A stretch of DNA of 64,000 nucleotides from Forficula auricularia. Lineage: Eukaryota; Arthropoda; Insecta; Dermaptera; Forficulidae. How positions within the stretch are numbered: the first letter of the stretch is position 1; every line of letters begins with the position of its first letter. The position numbers were made by a program, and so were the translations under genes. The notes below the pieces were generated by a model. It had not been told where the DNA came from. It saw nothing but the letters and a program-made list of their open reading frames with translations, and made no database searches. Location of the stretch: the NCBI GenBank assembly GCA_024734495.1, contig JALMQS010000061.1:7916286-7980285 (forward strand), given 5' to 3'. This document shows, piece by piece, positions 33,113 to 43,899 of the stretch.

Positions 33113-34040
33113 TTTTTAACCGACTTCAAAAAAAGGAGGAGGTTCTCTATTCGACTGAATTTTTTTTTTTTTTTGTGTCTATGTTACCTCATATTTCCGC
33201 AAATTGAGAACCGATTTTGAAAAAAAAAATTGCATTGTGTTCGGTCTAGCTTCCGATTGGTGCCCTTTTTTTCATTGTTGTTAGACCTTTTTTGTTAGGT
33301 TTGTTCAGGCCTAACTTCTTTGTTTATGAACCGATTTCGATGATTCTTTTTTATTGGAAAGGGGTATTTTAGGGATGGTGCCATATTAATTTGGTCAAGT
33401 TCTGATAATATGATCACTATTAATAACATCACTAAAAGGAAAATAAAAATAATTTTTAAGAAAAAATAAAAACCGACTTCAAAAATTAAATGCAACAAAT
33501 AAAATCCACTAAAAGGTATAAAATAATTATTATCTTATTTAGTTACAACTAAACGACGAAATATTAGCATGAAATTACTTTTTGAAGTCGGTACCAAACA
33601 AACTATACCTATAAGCGAGCGTACCCGCCAAACGTACTAAGTAAGATCCGTCGAGTGCGATTCATAAAAGGTATATGTTTGGCACCGACTTCAAAAAGTA
33701 ATTTCATGTTAATATTTCGTCGTTTAGTTGTAACTAAATAAGATAATAATTATTTTATACCTTTTAGTGTATTTTATTTGTTGCATTTAATTTTTTGAAG
33801 TCGGTTTTTATTTTTTCTTAAAAATTATTTTTATTTTCTCTTTTAGTGATGTTATTAATAGTGATCTATCATCAGAACTTGACCAAATTAATATGACACC
33901 ATCACTAAGACACCCCATTTCGGATAAAAAAGAACCATCGAAATCGGTTCATAAACAAAGAGTTAGGTCTAAACAAACCTAATAAAAAAGGTCTAATACC
34001 TATGAAAAAAAACGAAAAAAAAATGGGACCAATCGGAAGC
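33113..34040. mobile_element. Family D foldback, copy 2
   Basis: Starts at the terminus TTTTTAACCGACTTCAAAAA. Left arm, core (33597-33690) and right arm are all present; the right arm stops inside CCAATCGGAAGCT. Non-coding. Confidence 0.7.
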
Positions 34041-34629
34041 TTGGGTTCGGTCTAGCTTCCGATTGGTGCCATTTTTTTCATTGGTATTAGACCTTTTTTG
34101 TTAGGTTTGTTCAGGCATAACTTCTTTGTTTATGAACCGATTTCGATGATTCTTTTTTTATTGGAAAGGGATGATGCTATATTAATTTGATCAAATTCTG
34201 AAAATATGATCACTATTAATAACATCACTAAAAAGAGGAAAATAAAAATAATTTTTAAGAAAAAAATAATTTTTAAGAAAAAATAAAACCTACTTCAAAA
34301 AAATTAAATGCAAAAATTAAAATACACTAAAAGGTATAAAATAATTATTATCTTATTTAGTTACAACTAAACGACGAAATATTTACATGAAATTACTTTT
34401 TGAAGTCGGTGCCAAACAAACTATACCTATAAGCGAGCGTACCCGCCAAACGTACTAAGTAAGATCCGTCGAGTGCGATTCATAAAAGGTATATGTTTGA
34501 CACCGACTTCAAAAGTAATTTCATGTTAATATTTCGTCGTTTAATTGTAACTAAATAAGATAATAATTATGTTATACCTTTTAGTGTATTTTTTTTGAAG
34601 TCGGTTTTATTTTTTTCTTAAAAATTATA
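34041..34629. mobile_element. Family D foldback, copy 3 (both outer arms short)
   Basis: Head-to-tail with copy 2, joined at CGGAAGCT-TGGGTTCGG. Core at 34409-34507 in the same orientation as copy 2. Confidence 0.65.
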
Positions 34630-34964
34630 GAGTTGTGTTATATGTACATACCATATAAGAAAAAAAAGCCGATAATCGTCCAATATGCATTCTGTAATGA
34701 AAAATCGTCCATTGTGATTGCAATTGTACATTATATTATAATCTGAATGTTATGTTGTTTGTTTCTTTTTACTTTTCCGATGAATGTCTAGCTAACGTCT
34801 AATCTCTCATTTGCAATCGAACATATTCTGGCCATTAGAGAGAATTGAAATCATGAATTAAAAATTCAATCATGATAAGTAGGTACAATGATTAGAATAA
34901 AATTAATTTTTCTGATACATGAGATAATAAGATATTTAAATTAAAAGATCAAAGAAAATAGTAC

Positions 34965-35044
34965 TATATATATAGTGGTGAAGACACATTTATATTAAAC
35001 TCACTCAAGGTTTCATTCATAGTTCTGTGACCGATGTTCTACAG
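34965..35044 (+). promoter_or_regulatory. TATA box and 5' UTR of the mucin gene
   Basis: TATATATA at 34965-34974 lies about 30 bp upstream of an ACTCACTC initiator-like sequence (about 35000) and 70-80 bp before the ATG at 35045. This would give a short 5' UTR of about 45 nt. Inference from spacing; the start site is not measured. 34630-34964 upstream is AT-rich with no other feature. Confidence 0.5.
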
Positions 35045-35051
35045 ATGAAAG
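35045..35051 (+). CDS. Mucin gene, exon 1 (ATG AAA G)
   Basis: The coding part of exon 1 is only 7 nt, ATGAAAG, followed at 35052 by the donor GTAATT. Joined to the acceptor AACAG at 38108-38112 it gives MKGIYLGLLLFVCAAHFEIC, a classical signal peptide. The phase (1 nt carried over) fits exactly, and no other in-frame ATG supplies a start for exon 2. A very short first coding exon ending inside the signal peptide is common in insect cuticle and secreted-protein genes. No transcript evidence is available here. Confidence 0.75.
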
Positions 35052-35171
35052 GTAATTTTTTCTTTAATTGAAAAAAAATAAATAGCCTATACTTTAATTA
35101 TTTTCACTCAGATAACAAGACAGATTTTAGGTGTAACAACGATTTAAATATTGTCTGATTCGATTTATTCG

Positions 35172-36696
35172 TAGTCCGGTCATTTTGTAGTTTTACCTAG
35201 AAAGTTTTTCAGGAGTTTTTAAAATAGGTAATTTTATAGATTTTGATGTTCTCTTTCCAAATTTCAACATTGCGATTACGTATCTTTCCCGTTCGCGCAG
35301 CCATGTTTGAAAAATGGCGCCTAAAAGCAGTTTTTTGACAATATCTCCTTTCAGAATTATTTCACGATACAAACATTTATAAATAAAATAAAACTAGAGA
35401 AAATTTCCTACAATTTATGTAATGACTTTTTCTTTCGTAAAATTTATTGTTTTTGGCTTACGGGCGCGTACCCGTGACATTTAATTTTAACTGAATGCAT
35501 TTGTGAATTATAAAAAATCGCAGTTTTTCCTTCATAAAATGAAAACCACTCATCCTGGAAACTTGATTTTTATCATATTCTCTAGGAAATTTTGTTGACT
35601 TGGACGTTTACTTGGACCACTTTTTGTTAAAACTCTTAGATTCATAGCTATCCAGAATTTTCCGAACAGGAAATTATCCATTTTTTCTAAAAATCTCAGT
35701 TTTTCCTTCATAAAATGAAAACCACTCATCCTATATACTTGATTTTTGTCTCAATCTCTAGGACATTTTGTTACCTTGAACGTTTACTTGGGCCACTTTT
35801 TTATTAAAACTCTTAGATTTATAGATATCTTATATTTTTCGAACAGGATATAATCCGAATTCTCAAAAGCGTCATGGAAAATTCTAGATATCTATAAATC
35901 TAAGAGTTTTATCAAAAAAGTGGTCCAAGTAAAGGTTCAAAGCAATAAAATTTCCTAGAAAATGAAATAGAAATCAAGTTTCTAGAATGAGTGGTTTTCA
36001 TTAAATGAAGGAAAAACTGCAATTTTTTGAAACAATGGATCATTTCCTGTCATGAAAAAAGCTAGATATCTATAAATCTAAAAGTTTTATCAAAAAGTGG
36101 TCCAAGTAAATGTTCAAGCCAACATAATTCCCTTGAGAATGAGACATTAATCAAGTTTCTAGAATGAGTGATTTTTATTTTATGAAAGAAACACTATGAA
36201 TTTTTTATAATTCACAAATGTAATAAGTTAAAATTAAATTGAAAAGTTTTTGTTTTGCCGAGAGTAGCAGAGTTGTTGATTCACAAAGAGAAACAAAGAG
36301 GTTTTCCTCTGCTTGATGCAAATAAACATACACACATATATATATATATATATGTGTGTATGTTTATTTGCTTTTTGTGTTTAAAATTAAATGTTTGAGG
36401 CGCTCCTATGACAAAACAATAAATTTTACAAAATAAAAGAAAAATTACTTAAATTGTAGGAAATTTTCTCTAGTTTTATTTTGTATATAAATGTTTTTAT
36501 GGTGAAATAAGTCTGAAAGGAGATATTGTAAAAAACTGCCCCATTTCTCCAATATGGTGGCGTAAGCGGCAAAGATACCAGATGGCAAAGTTGAAATTCG
36601 AAAAGAGCACTACAAAATCTATAACATTATCGATTTTCAAAACTCCCGGAAAACTTTCTAGGTAACCTCTTTTTTAGAACCAAATGACTGAACTAC
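35172..36696. repeat. Large foldback family L in the mucin intron, with family K inside
   Basis: Outer arms 35172-35470 and 36390-36696 (TTTTACCTAGAAAGTTTTTC and inverse). Between them are several family K arms (35505-36190), with ATAGATATCTAGAATTTTC-type inverted segments, and a piece at 36280-36360 shared with 24829-25390. Non-coding. Confidence 0.65.
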
Positions 36697-36798
36697 AAAA
36701 TATCTTCTTTTTTTCAATCATAGTTTACTTATTTTAATTTTTTTTTATTTCTGCTTAAATTTTTTATATTATAATAATTAACTATAATTATATACCTA

Positions 36799-38072
36799 TA
36801 TACAGGGTGTTTAGAAAATGGGTTCCATGAATTCAGGGCGTGATTCCCAACTTCAAAATTAGATGAAAAGTTCCAATAAACATAAGTACACATGTCCTTA
36901 ACTAGATTATCTACTATTTAATTAAGCTGACGTGTTCTGGTGTGGCCATCCACTTGACTTTACCATACAACCTGGCCCCTCACTTATATTTAATATTTAA
37001 TAAAATTATTTATAATCATGTTGGGGAAGGGGTTAGTTTTTTGCATTTTTAGACTTCTGGGGTCCCACTGATTATGTATACAAAATTTGGTTGAGTTTGG
37101 TCAAATGGCCTAGATTTTTAATTTTTAACCCCCTCCACCCCCTAAATTTTGGGTCGATATGCACCAAAATCTAATCAGCTCTTAATCTTAATGGACCAAA
37201 ACTACGTGTGAAATTTGATTTCGATATTCACACTAGTTTTTGAGCTAGCTTGTCCAAAAAATTTGGTAACGCACAAACTAACTAACAGACATTTTGACAA
37301 AAAAATTATTATCTCGAAAAATATAGTTTTTTCGATGTTCACTTATTTGGGCTTTTTTGTATAGCGAAATGCCATAGTTTTGCTCAATTTTTTTTAATCA
37401 AAATAGTTTCAGCCGTTTTTGAGATATTTCGAAAAAAAGAAGGAAAAAAAACACTTTTTTCATGCACGATTACAATACTTGACCATACCCTGTATAGTAA
37501 AGTAAAAAGTATGTGAATTTTTTCTTTCAAAATTTTTAAAATGGCGGCCATTTAAAATATTTAATTGTAAATAACTTTTTAATCTTGGATTTTATTCAAA
37601 TTAGTATTTTTAGATAAAATGTTACCCTTTTTATTGCGAACAAAATGACACTTGATTTATTAAGATTTGATAAAAAATAACGAAGTTATGTCAAAATTTG
37701 TGTAAGCACTATTAGGAAATGATGTCGGTCTCAAAATTCAGACTACGAAAGCTTACTCAAATTTTGTCATAATTTGGTTATTTTATATCGGATCTTGAAA
37801 AAAAAGGTGTCATTTTGTTTACAATACTACTAATTTTAATAAATACAAGATTAAAAAGTTATTCACAATTCAATATTTTACATGGCCGTCATTTTTAAAA
37901 TTTTAGATAAAATTTAGGTACTTTTTTAAATAATAGATAATGTATTTAAGTACATATGTACCAAATTTCATAAATATTTTGGACCTATGTTTATTGGAAC
38001 TTTTCATCTAATTTTGATGTGGGGAATCACGGCCTGAATTCTTGGGAACCTTTTTCCTGAACACACTGTATA
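36799..38072. repeat. Second foldback in the mucin intron
   Basis: Ends TATACAGGGTGTTTAG and the inverse at about 38050-38072. Arms of more than 300 bp contain AATTAGATGAAAAGTTCCAA and GGCGGCCATTT. The left arm is interrupted by the family B element at 36924-37507; the intact right arm gives the empty site. It ends 40 bp before the exon 2 acceptor. Confidence 0.7.
36924..37507 (-). mobile_element. Helentron-like family B, copy nested in foldback
   Basis: Complete ends (AAGCTGACGTGTTCTGGTGT and TGTATAGTAAAGTAAAA). The facing arm of the host palindrome (TTTAAAAAAGTACC, inverse of 37930-37945) shows insertion between T and A runs. Confidence 0.65.
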
Positions 38073-38112
38073 AGTTTATATAACTATCTATAGAAATGTA
38101 TTTTTTTAACAG

Positions 38113-40538
38113 GAATCTACCTTGGTTTACTGCTATTTGTGTGTGCTGCGCATTTCGAAATATGTTTATCAAAGAGCCTTGAGATACCAGAAAATAATAA
38201 TGATGAAGAATCTAATATTAAAGGATTTTTGGATAACTTTTTGCACAAGATTTCTGGATCAAATAATGAAGTTAAAAATGTACAAAAGCCAGACGTAAAT
38301 ATGGGGATTTATGATTTAAATAAAGGACGGTTTGCAAATAACATATATAATTTAACATCAGAAGAAAAACATCCGAAAAAATCTTCAGAAGACCATCATC
38401 ATCATCATCATCACAATACTTCAGGAAATCATCATCATCACCATCATCACAATAGTACAGGGAATCACCATCATCATCATCATCATCATCATCATCATAA
38501 TTCAGAATCTTCTCATTCCTCAAGTTCTGGATCAGATAGTTCCTCTGGTTCAAGTTCTTCTAGTTCAGAATCAGACAGTTCGTCTAGTTCCTCAGAAGAA
38601 TGTTCATGCCATCATCACACACATCCTCCGCCTCCAAGTAATGAGACAGATCCTACTCCTTCCACTATAGAACCAGATACTCCGCCTGGAAGTAATGAGA
38701 CAGATCCTACTCCTTCCACTGTAGATCCAGATACTCCGCCTGGAAGTAATGAGACAGATCCTACTCCTTCCACTATAGAACCAGATACTCCGCCTGGAAG
38801 TAATGAGACAGAACCTACTCCTTCCACTATAGAACCAGATACTCCGCCTGGAAGTAATGAAACAGATCCTACTCCTTCCACTATAGATCCAGATACTCCG
38901 CCTGGAAGTAATGAAACAGATCCTACTCCTTCCACTGTAGATCCAGATACTCCGCCTGGAAGTAATGAGACAGATCCTACTCCTTCCACTATAGAACCAG
39001 ATACTCCGCCTGGAAGTAATGAAACAGATCCTACTCCTTCCACTGTAGATCCAGATACTCCGCCTGGAAGTAATGAGACAGATCCTACTCCTTCCACTAT
39101 AGAACCAGATACTCCGCCTGGAAGTAATGAAACAGATCCTACTCCTTCCACTATAGATCCAGATACTCCGCCTGGAAGTAATGAAACAGATCCTACTCCT
39201 TCCACTGTAGATCCAGATACTCCGCCTGGAAGTAATGAAACAGATCCTACTCCTTCTACTATAGATCCAGATACTCCGCCTGGAAGTAATGAGACAGATC
39301 CTACTCCTTCCACTATAGATCCAGATACCCCGCCCGGAAGTAATGAAACAGATCCTACTCCTTCCACTGTAGATCCAGATACTCCGCCTGGAAGTAATGA
39401 AACAGATCCTACTCCTTCCACTATAGATCCAGATATTCCGCCTGGAAATAATGAAACAGATCCTACTCCTTCTACTATAGATCCAGATACTCCGCCTGGA
39501 AGTAATGAGACAGATCCTACTCCTTCCACTATAGATCCAGATACCCCGCCCGGAAGTAATGAAACAGATCCTACTCCTTCCACTGTAGATCCAGATACTC
39601 CGCCTGGAAGTAATGAAACAGATCCTACTCCTTCCACTATAGATCCAAATACTCCGCCTGGAAGTAATGAGACAGATCCTACTCCTTCCACTGTAGATCC
39701 AGATACTCCGCCTGGAAGTAATGGAACAGATCCTACTCCTTCTACTATAGATCCAGATACTCCGCCTGGAAGTAATGAGACAGATCCTACTCCTTCCACT
39801 ATAGATCCAAATACTCCGCCTGGAAGTAATGAAACAGATCCTACTCCTTCAACTATAGATCCAGATACTCCACCTGGAAGTAATGAGACAGATCCTACTC
39901 CTTCCACTGTAGATCCAGATACTCCGCCTGGAAGTAATGAGACAGATCCTACTCCTTCCACTATAGAACCAGATACTCCGCCTGGAAGTAATGAAACAGA
40001 TCCTACTCCTTCCACTGTAGATCCAGATACTCCGCCTACAAGTAATGAGACAGATCCTACTCCTTCCACTATAGAACCAGATACTCCGCCTACAAATAAT
40101 GAAACAGATCCTACTCCTTCCACTGTAGATCCAGATACTCCGCCTACAAGTAATGAAACAGATCCTACTCCTTCCACTATAGATCCAGATACTCCGCCTA
40201 CAAGTAATGAAACAGATCCTACTCCTTCCACTATACCAACTGTAACAGATTCTCCTCCCAGCCTTCCAACGGAATCAAATCCTCCACCAACTTGCCTTCC
40301 ATATATTACAACAAAACCACCTCCAGATCCGAATAAAATAAGTGGCTGCATTGGAAAATGCCCTGCATATGATAATATGAATGTTGCTATTTATTTAGAA
40401 AATTTAGACTGTGAAAAATTTTGTTTATGCGGAAACGGGAGGGCATATGAATTTAAATGCGATGAAGGTTTAGAATTTAATCCCAAAATAAAGAGCTGTG
40501 ATTTCGCATATCGCGCTGGATGCGTATACAATCATTAA
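38113..40538 (+). CDS. Secreted chitin-binding mucin (peritrophin-like), exon 2
   Basis: Main exon of a protein of about 810 residues, entered at a TTTTTTTAACAG acceptor. Residues: signal peptide 1 to about 22; acidic/Asn-rich segment; His-rich block 97-131 (runs of 7, 7 and 11 His separated by NTSGN and NSTGN); Ser/Glu/Asp block to 171; 30 repeats of 18 residues (178-717), unit SNETDPTPST(I/V)(D/E)PDTPPG; Pro-rich linker; chitin-binding peritrophin-A domain 745-810 with Cys spaced as in CBM14 (KCP, LDCEKFC, EFKC, KSC, AGC). Every repeat has an N-x-T sequon and several Ser/Thr next to Pro, so heavy N- and O-glycosylation is expected. The His block could bind metal. Likely extracellular on chitin: peritrophic matrix, cuticle or gland secretion; the tissue cannot be told from sequence. 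Ends TAA at 40536-40538. The long open frame on the opposite strand is only a shadow of the repeats. Confidence 0.88.
38637..40256 (+). repeat. 30 tandem 54-bp units coding the mucin repeat
   Basis: 30 x 18 codons. Variants: I or V, D or E at positions 11-12; one NNET, one NGT, one NETE unit; DPN in place of DPD twice. The last four junctions read PPT(S/N) instead of PPGS. Adjacent longer blocks repeat in the same order, so expansion was partly by multi-unit duplication. Confidence 0.93.
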
Positions 40539-40823
40539 CTTTTCGAATAATCTAAATATATATATATATGTATAAAAGACCTTCTTAAATATATTTTTCA
40601 ATTACTACAAATATGTATATGTTTAATTATTTCTTAAATAACAACCTGGTACGCTTTATATTCAACGGAATTAAATTGGACGTTAAATTACCAAGACCAG
40701 ATAAAATATAGGTATCTTAAATCATGTTCATACAATACTTGACCATAAACTGTACAATTAATTAAATTAAATTTTCCTAGCGCAATGCCTGTTTGAGAGT
40801 AGTAATTTTTGAGCTTTCCTATA
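40539..40823 (+). other. 3' flank of the mucin gene
   Basis: AT-rich probable 3' UTR; no canonical AATAAA close to the stop was found. 40755-40818 (TTTTCCTAGCGCAATGCCTG, GAGCTTTCCTA) is also present at the end of both downstream duplicate units, showing that they derive from this locus. Confidence 0.5.
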
Positions 40824-41676
40824 AGGTAAACGCTCCAGTAATGGGCCGGTTAAGGAAAAAATAGAAATAAAACTGAGTTTCTACTGCTACATATTAAGGA
40901 AACGGGTCCAAATTTTTACCTGACATTCAATTAACTGTCCTACAACTGTACCCGTAATTTTAGCACACTGGATCCATTAACAAAAATAAACAAATATATA
41001 TACCATAACTAACCTGATGCACCGATAATGGGCCAGTATTTTATCCGACGTGCCAGTAATGGGCCACCCAATAATGGGCGGTCTATTAAATCTATTGTGG
41101 AACAATAATCAAGTCTATAACATCATAGAATTACAAAGAGGTGTAACTAAAAACAAAATTTAACTGTTTTATTCATATTTTTCTAAAACTTTAAAGAAAA
41201 TGCCGATGGTCTAGTAATGGGCCGGCCCGCTCCAGTAATGGGCCAACCCGCCCTATTATTGGAAACATTCATAGTACAATGACCGTCCCTGTACTGATCA
41301 GTTAGGTTTCGATCGAGGTTCTCAACAATAAGCATAATTCAGAATGATACCATGTTCTTATTCCGGGCCGGGCTGGCCCATAACTGGGACAGTTGAACAA
41401 TTCGTGATCCCATGATGGGCCACCCTATTTTGGCAATGAAATCTTAAGTTTTTCATCATTTATGCACTGTACAATTTGAATCATACATATTATCGTACCA
41501 AATAATCCTCAAAGTCAATAAATAGGCATTTTAGTAAATACCTATTATTTTTTGACGTGCTAAGATATCCTAGGAGGAAGTAGTCAATGATCCTTATCAC
41601 TTCCATTGCCCTAGGCAACAAAAGACCCCTCGATTTTAAACATTTTTAAGGGGTGGCCCATTACTGGAGTGTTTCA
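40824..41676. mobile_element. DNA transposon with repeated CCAGTAATGGGCC motif
   Basis: Inverted ends: AACGCTCCAGTAATGGGCC at 40829 and GGCCCATTACTGGAGTGTTT at about 41654-41673. About nine copies of (C)CAGTAATGGGCC or close variants lie inside in both orientations (about 40836, 41027, 41053, 41070, 41212, 41232, 41374, 41412, 41656). Clustered subterminal motifs are typical transposase-binding sites. The empty site GCTTTCCTAAATACCTAG at about 44630-44646 shows it is an insertion. No ORF; superfamily not assigned. Confidence 0.65.
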
Positions 41677-41687
41677 TTACCTAGATT

Positions 41688-42643
41688 ATGCTCTGCAGAC
41701 TTCGTGTCTAAATATATCGACACGAATAATGTACCTACTAAATAAGTCTTTTTGAGAAAATAATTTTCTGGAAACTAACCACATAATTGTAATTATTATT
41801 TTTTTTTATTGTAAAAATATGATCATATTCAAACGAGTTAAACGGCTCTCTCACGGAGATCATGTAAATTTGGAAAATTGTCTGGTTGGTGTTAACAATT
41901 CCTTGCAACATACACCATGGGCGAACCCAGAAGGGGCGGTTCTTTGAAACCTGAACTACCGTCCAAAACCATCTTACTTACACTATATATAAATGAGAAT
42001 ACAAGGAAATTTATATAATACTGATATATGGCATATATATAATGAAAAATAATATTGGTATATTATATATATAACGTATCTTGAATCTTTTCTATATAAC
42101 TTCATTTTAATAATAAAATTTGTTTTATATTTTTATATGAAATTCACAAATATCTTTGTTAAAAAACGATGTGAATTGTATTTGTATTTGAATGTTATTT
42201 TATAATTCTAATAAAAGTATTTTGTACTCTAATTTATTATTTTACTAAAAAAAGAAACTTCATCATCATCACAATACTTCAGAAAACATCAACATCACCA
42301 TCATCACAATAGTACACGGAATCACCATCATCATCATCATCATCATAGTTCAACATCTTCTAGTTCTTCAAGTTCTGAGTCAGATGGATCCTCTAGTTCA
42401 AGTTCTTCTAGTTCAAAATCAGAGAGTTCGTCTAGTTCCTCAAAAGAATATACATGCCATTTAACAGATACTCCGTTTACAAGTAATGAAACAGATCCTA
42501 CTTCTTCCACTCTTTTTAAAAAAACAATATTTAATCACTAACCCTGTTTTCGTTTAACAACAGGTTCAGCCCTGTACTCCCCTCCAATTTTTCTAGCGAA
42601 ATGCCTTGTTTGAGATTAGTAGTTTTTGAGCTTTCCTAAATAC
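41688..42643 (+). repeat. Duplicate unit 1 of the mucin locus
   Basis: First of three tandem segments starting ACCTAGATTATGCTCTGCAG and ending GAGCTTTCCTAAATAC. Contains a mucin exon fragment (42250-42541). Units 2 and 3 start at 42947 and 44641. Confidence 0.75.
42250..42541 (+). pseudogene. Mucin exon 2 fragment, duplicate 1
   Basis: Matches the His-rich, Ser-rich and first repeat part of exon 2: HHHHHHHHSS, SSSSSSESDGSS, then YTCHLTDTPFTSNETDPTSS, ending in TAA at 42539. The frame is open from the His tract to the stop, although a 1-nt change before the second His run alters what precedes it. No signal peptide, chitin-binding domain or ATG. Probably a pseudogene; a spliced short protein using an upstream exon cannot be excluded. 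Confidence 0.7.
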
Positions 42644-42946
42644 TGTTATAATATATTTGGGATTGGTTTATAGTGAAGGGTTACTGGGTAAATAATAGAA
42701 GTAGTATATATTTATAACATTGGGTTTATTGAATAGTTACAATGGGAGGGCGGCAAAGCGAGTGACAGCCTTACGATCGTTATGTCAACCACCTCGATTG
42801 TGTCCCTCGATCATGTTCTCTGGATCATCCGAGACTTCCTGCTTAAGTACCTCATGTTCAGGTCAAGCTCTGCAAAGTAAGCATTACGCAAGCCTCGTGC
42901 CATGACCAATGACCATCAAAACATGTCGACAAGGCATATCACAACA
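42644..42946. mobile_element. Solo LTR, 303 bp
   Basis: TGTTATAATATATTTGGG ... ATATCACAACA with inverted TGTT(A/G)T ends, flanked by ATAC on both sides (42640-42643 and 42947-42950). The uninterrupted site TAAATACCTAG lies between units 2 and 3 (about 44637-44647). The LTR class is inferred from ends and a 4-bp duplication; the internal part is lost. Confidence 0.75.
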
Positions 42947-43310
42947 ATACCTAGATTATGCTCTGCAAACTTCGTGTCTAAATATATCAACACGAATAAT
43001 GTACCTACTAAATAAATCTTCCACAACCATATATCTGTAATTATTATTTTTTTATTTTAAAAATATGGTCGTTGTCAAGTGAGTTAAACGGCTCACTCAG
43101 GGAGATCATGTAAATTGGAAAATTGTCTGATTGGTGCTAAGGTAGATTGATCAACAATTCCAATATTGCAACACACATCATGGACGAACCCAGAGGGGGC
43201 GGCTCTTTGAGGCCTGGACTACCGTCCAAAATCATCTTACTTACACTATATACAAATGAGAATATACGAAAATTTATATATACTGATATATTGCATATAT
43301 ATAATGAAAT

Positions 43311-43434
43311 TTAATAAAAATTGAATGTTTTTGTGCCGAGGGCAGCAGAATTTTTACATATTGAGGCAGACAATAAAAGAGTGTGTCTTCTACGGGAATT
43401 CCAGCAGAAGACACACTCTTTTATTGTCTCCCTC
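43311..43434. mobile_element. Palindromic insertion with 8-bp target duplication
   Basis: 124 bp, flanked by AATGAAAT (43303-43310 and 43435-43442). Core palindrome GACAATAAAAGAGTGTGTCTTC facing its inverse around GGGAATTCC. Absent from units 1 and 3. Related to 19270-19420. Confidence 0.8.
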
Positions 43435-43639
43435 AATGAAATATAATGTTGGTATATCATATATATAACGTATCTTGAATCTTTTCTATATAATATCATT
43501 TTAATAATAAAATTTGTATTACATTTATATGAAATATACAAACATCGTTCTTAAAAAACGATGCGAATTGTATTTGAATGTTAATTTTATAATTCTAATA
43601 AAAGTATTTTGTACCCTAATTTATTATTTTACTAAAAAA

Positions 43640-43898
43640 AGTAACTTCATCATCATCACAATACTTCAGAAAACATCATCATCACCATCATCACAATAGT
43701 ACACGGAATCACTATCATCATCATCATCATAGTTCAACACCTTCTCGTTCTTCAAGTTCTGAGTCAGATGGATCCTCTAGTTCAAGTTCTAGTTCAAAAT
43801 CAGAGAGTTCGTCTAGTTCCTCAGAAGAATATACATGCCATCTAACAGATACTCCGTCTACAAGTAATAAAACAGATCCTACTCCTTCCACTCTTTAA
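43640..43898 (+). pseudogene. Mucin exon 2 fragment, duplicate 2
   Basis: Sister of 42250-42541 with the same left breakpoint in the His tract and the same shared 1-nt change, so the two were copied from each other after the first event. Open to TAA at 43896-43898 (ends TSNKTDPTPSTL). Lys replaces Glu in the sequon, but N-K-T is still a sequon. Confidence 0.7.
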
Positions 43899-43899
43899 A

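Noticed and set aside
38139..38141. GTG as the start of the mucin
   Set aside because: The acceptor at 38112 and the ATGAAAG exon give a proper Met start and signal peptide; a GTG start inside a hydrophobic run is implausible in an animal gene.
38615..40351. 578-aa open frame on the minus strand (GSIVEGVGSVSLLPGGV repeats)
   Set aside because: It is the complementary reading of the 54-bp coding repeat; the plus-strand frame has a signal peptide, splice site and chitin-binding domain.
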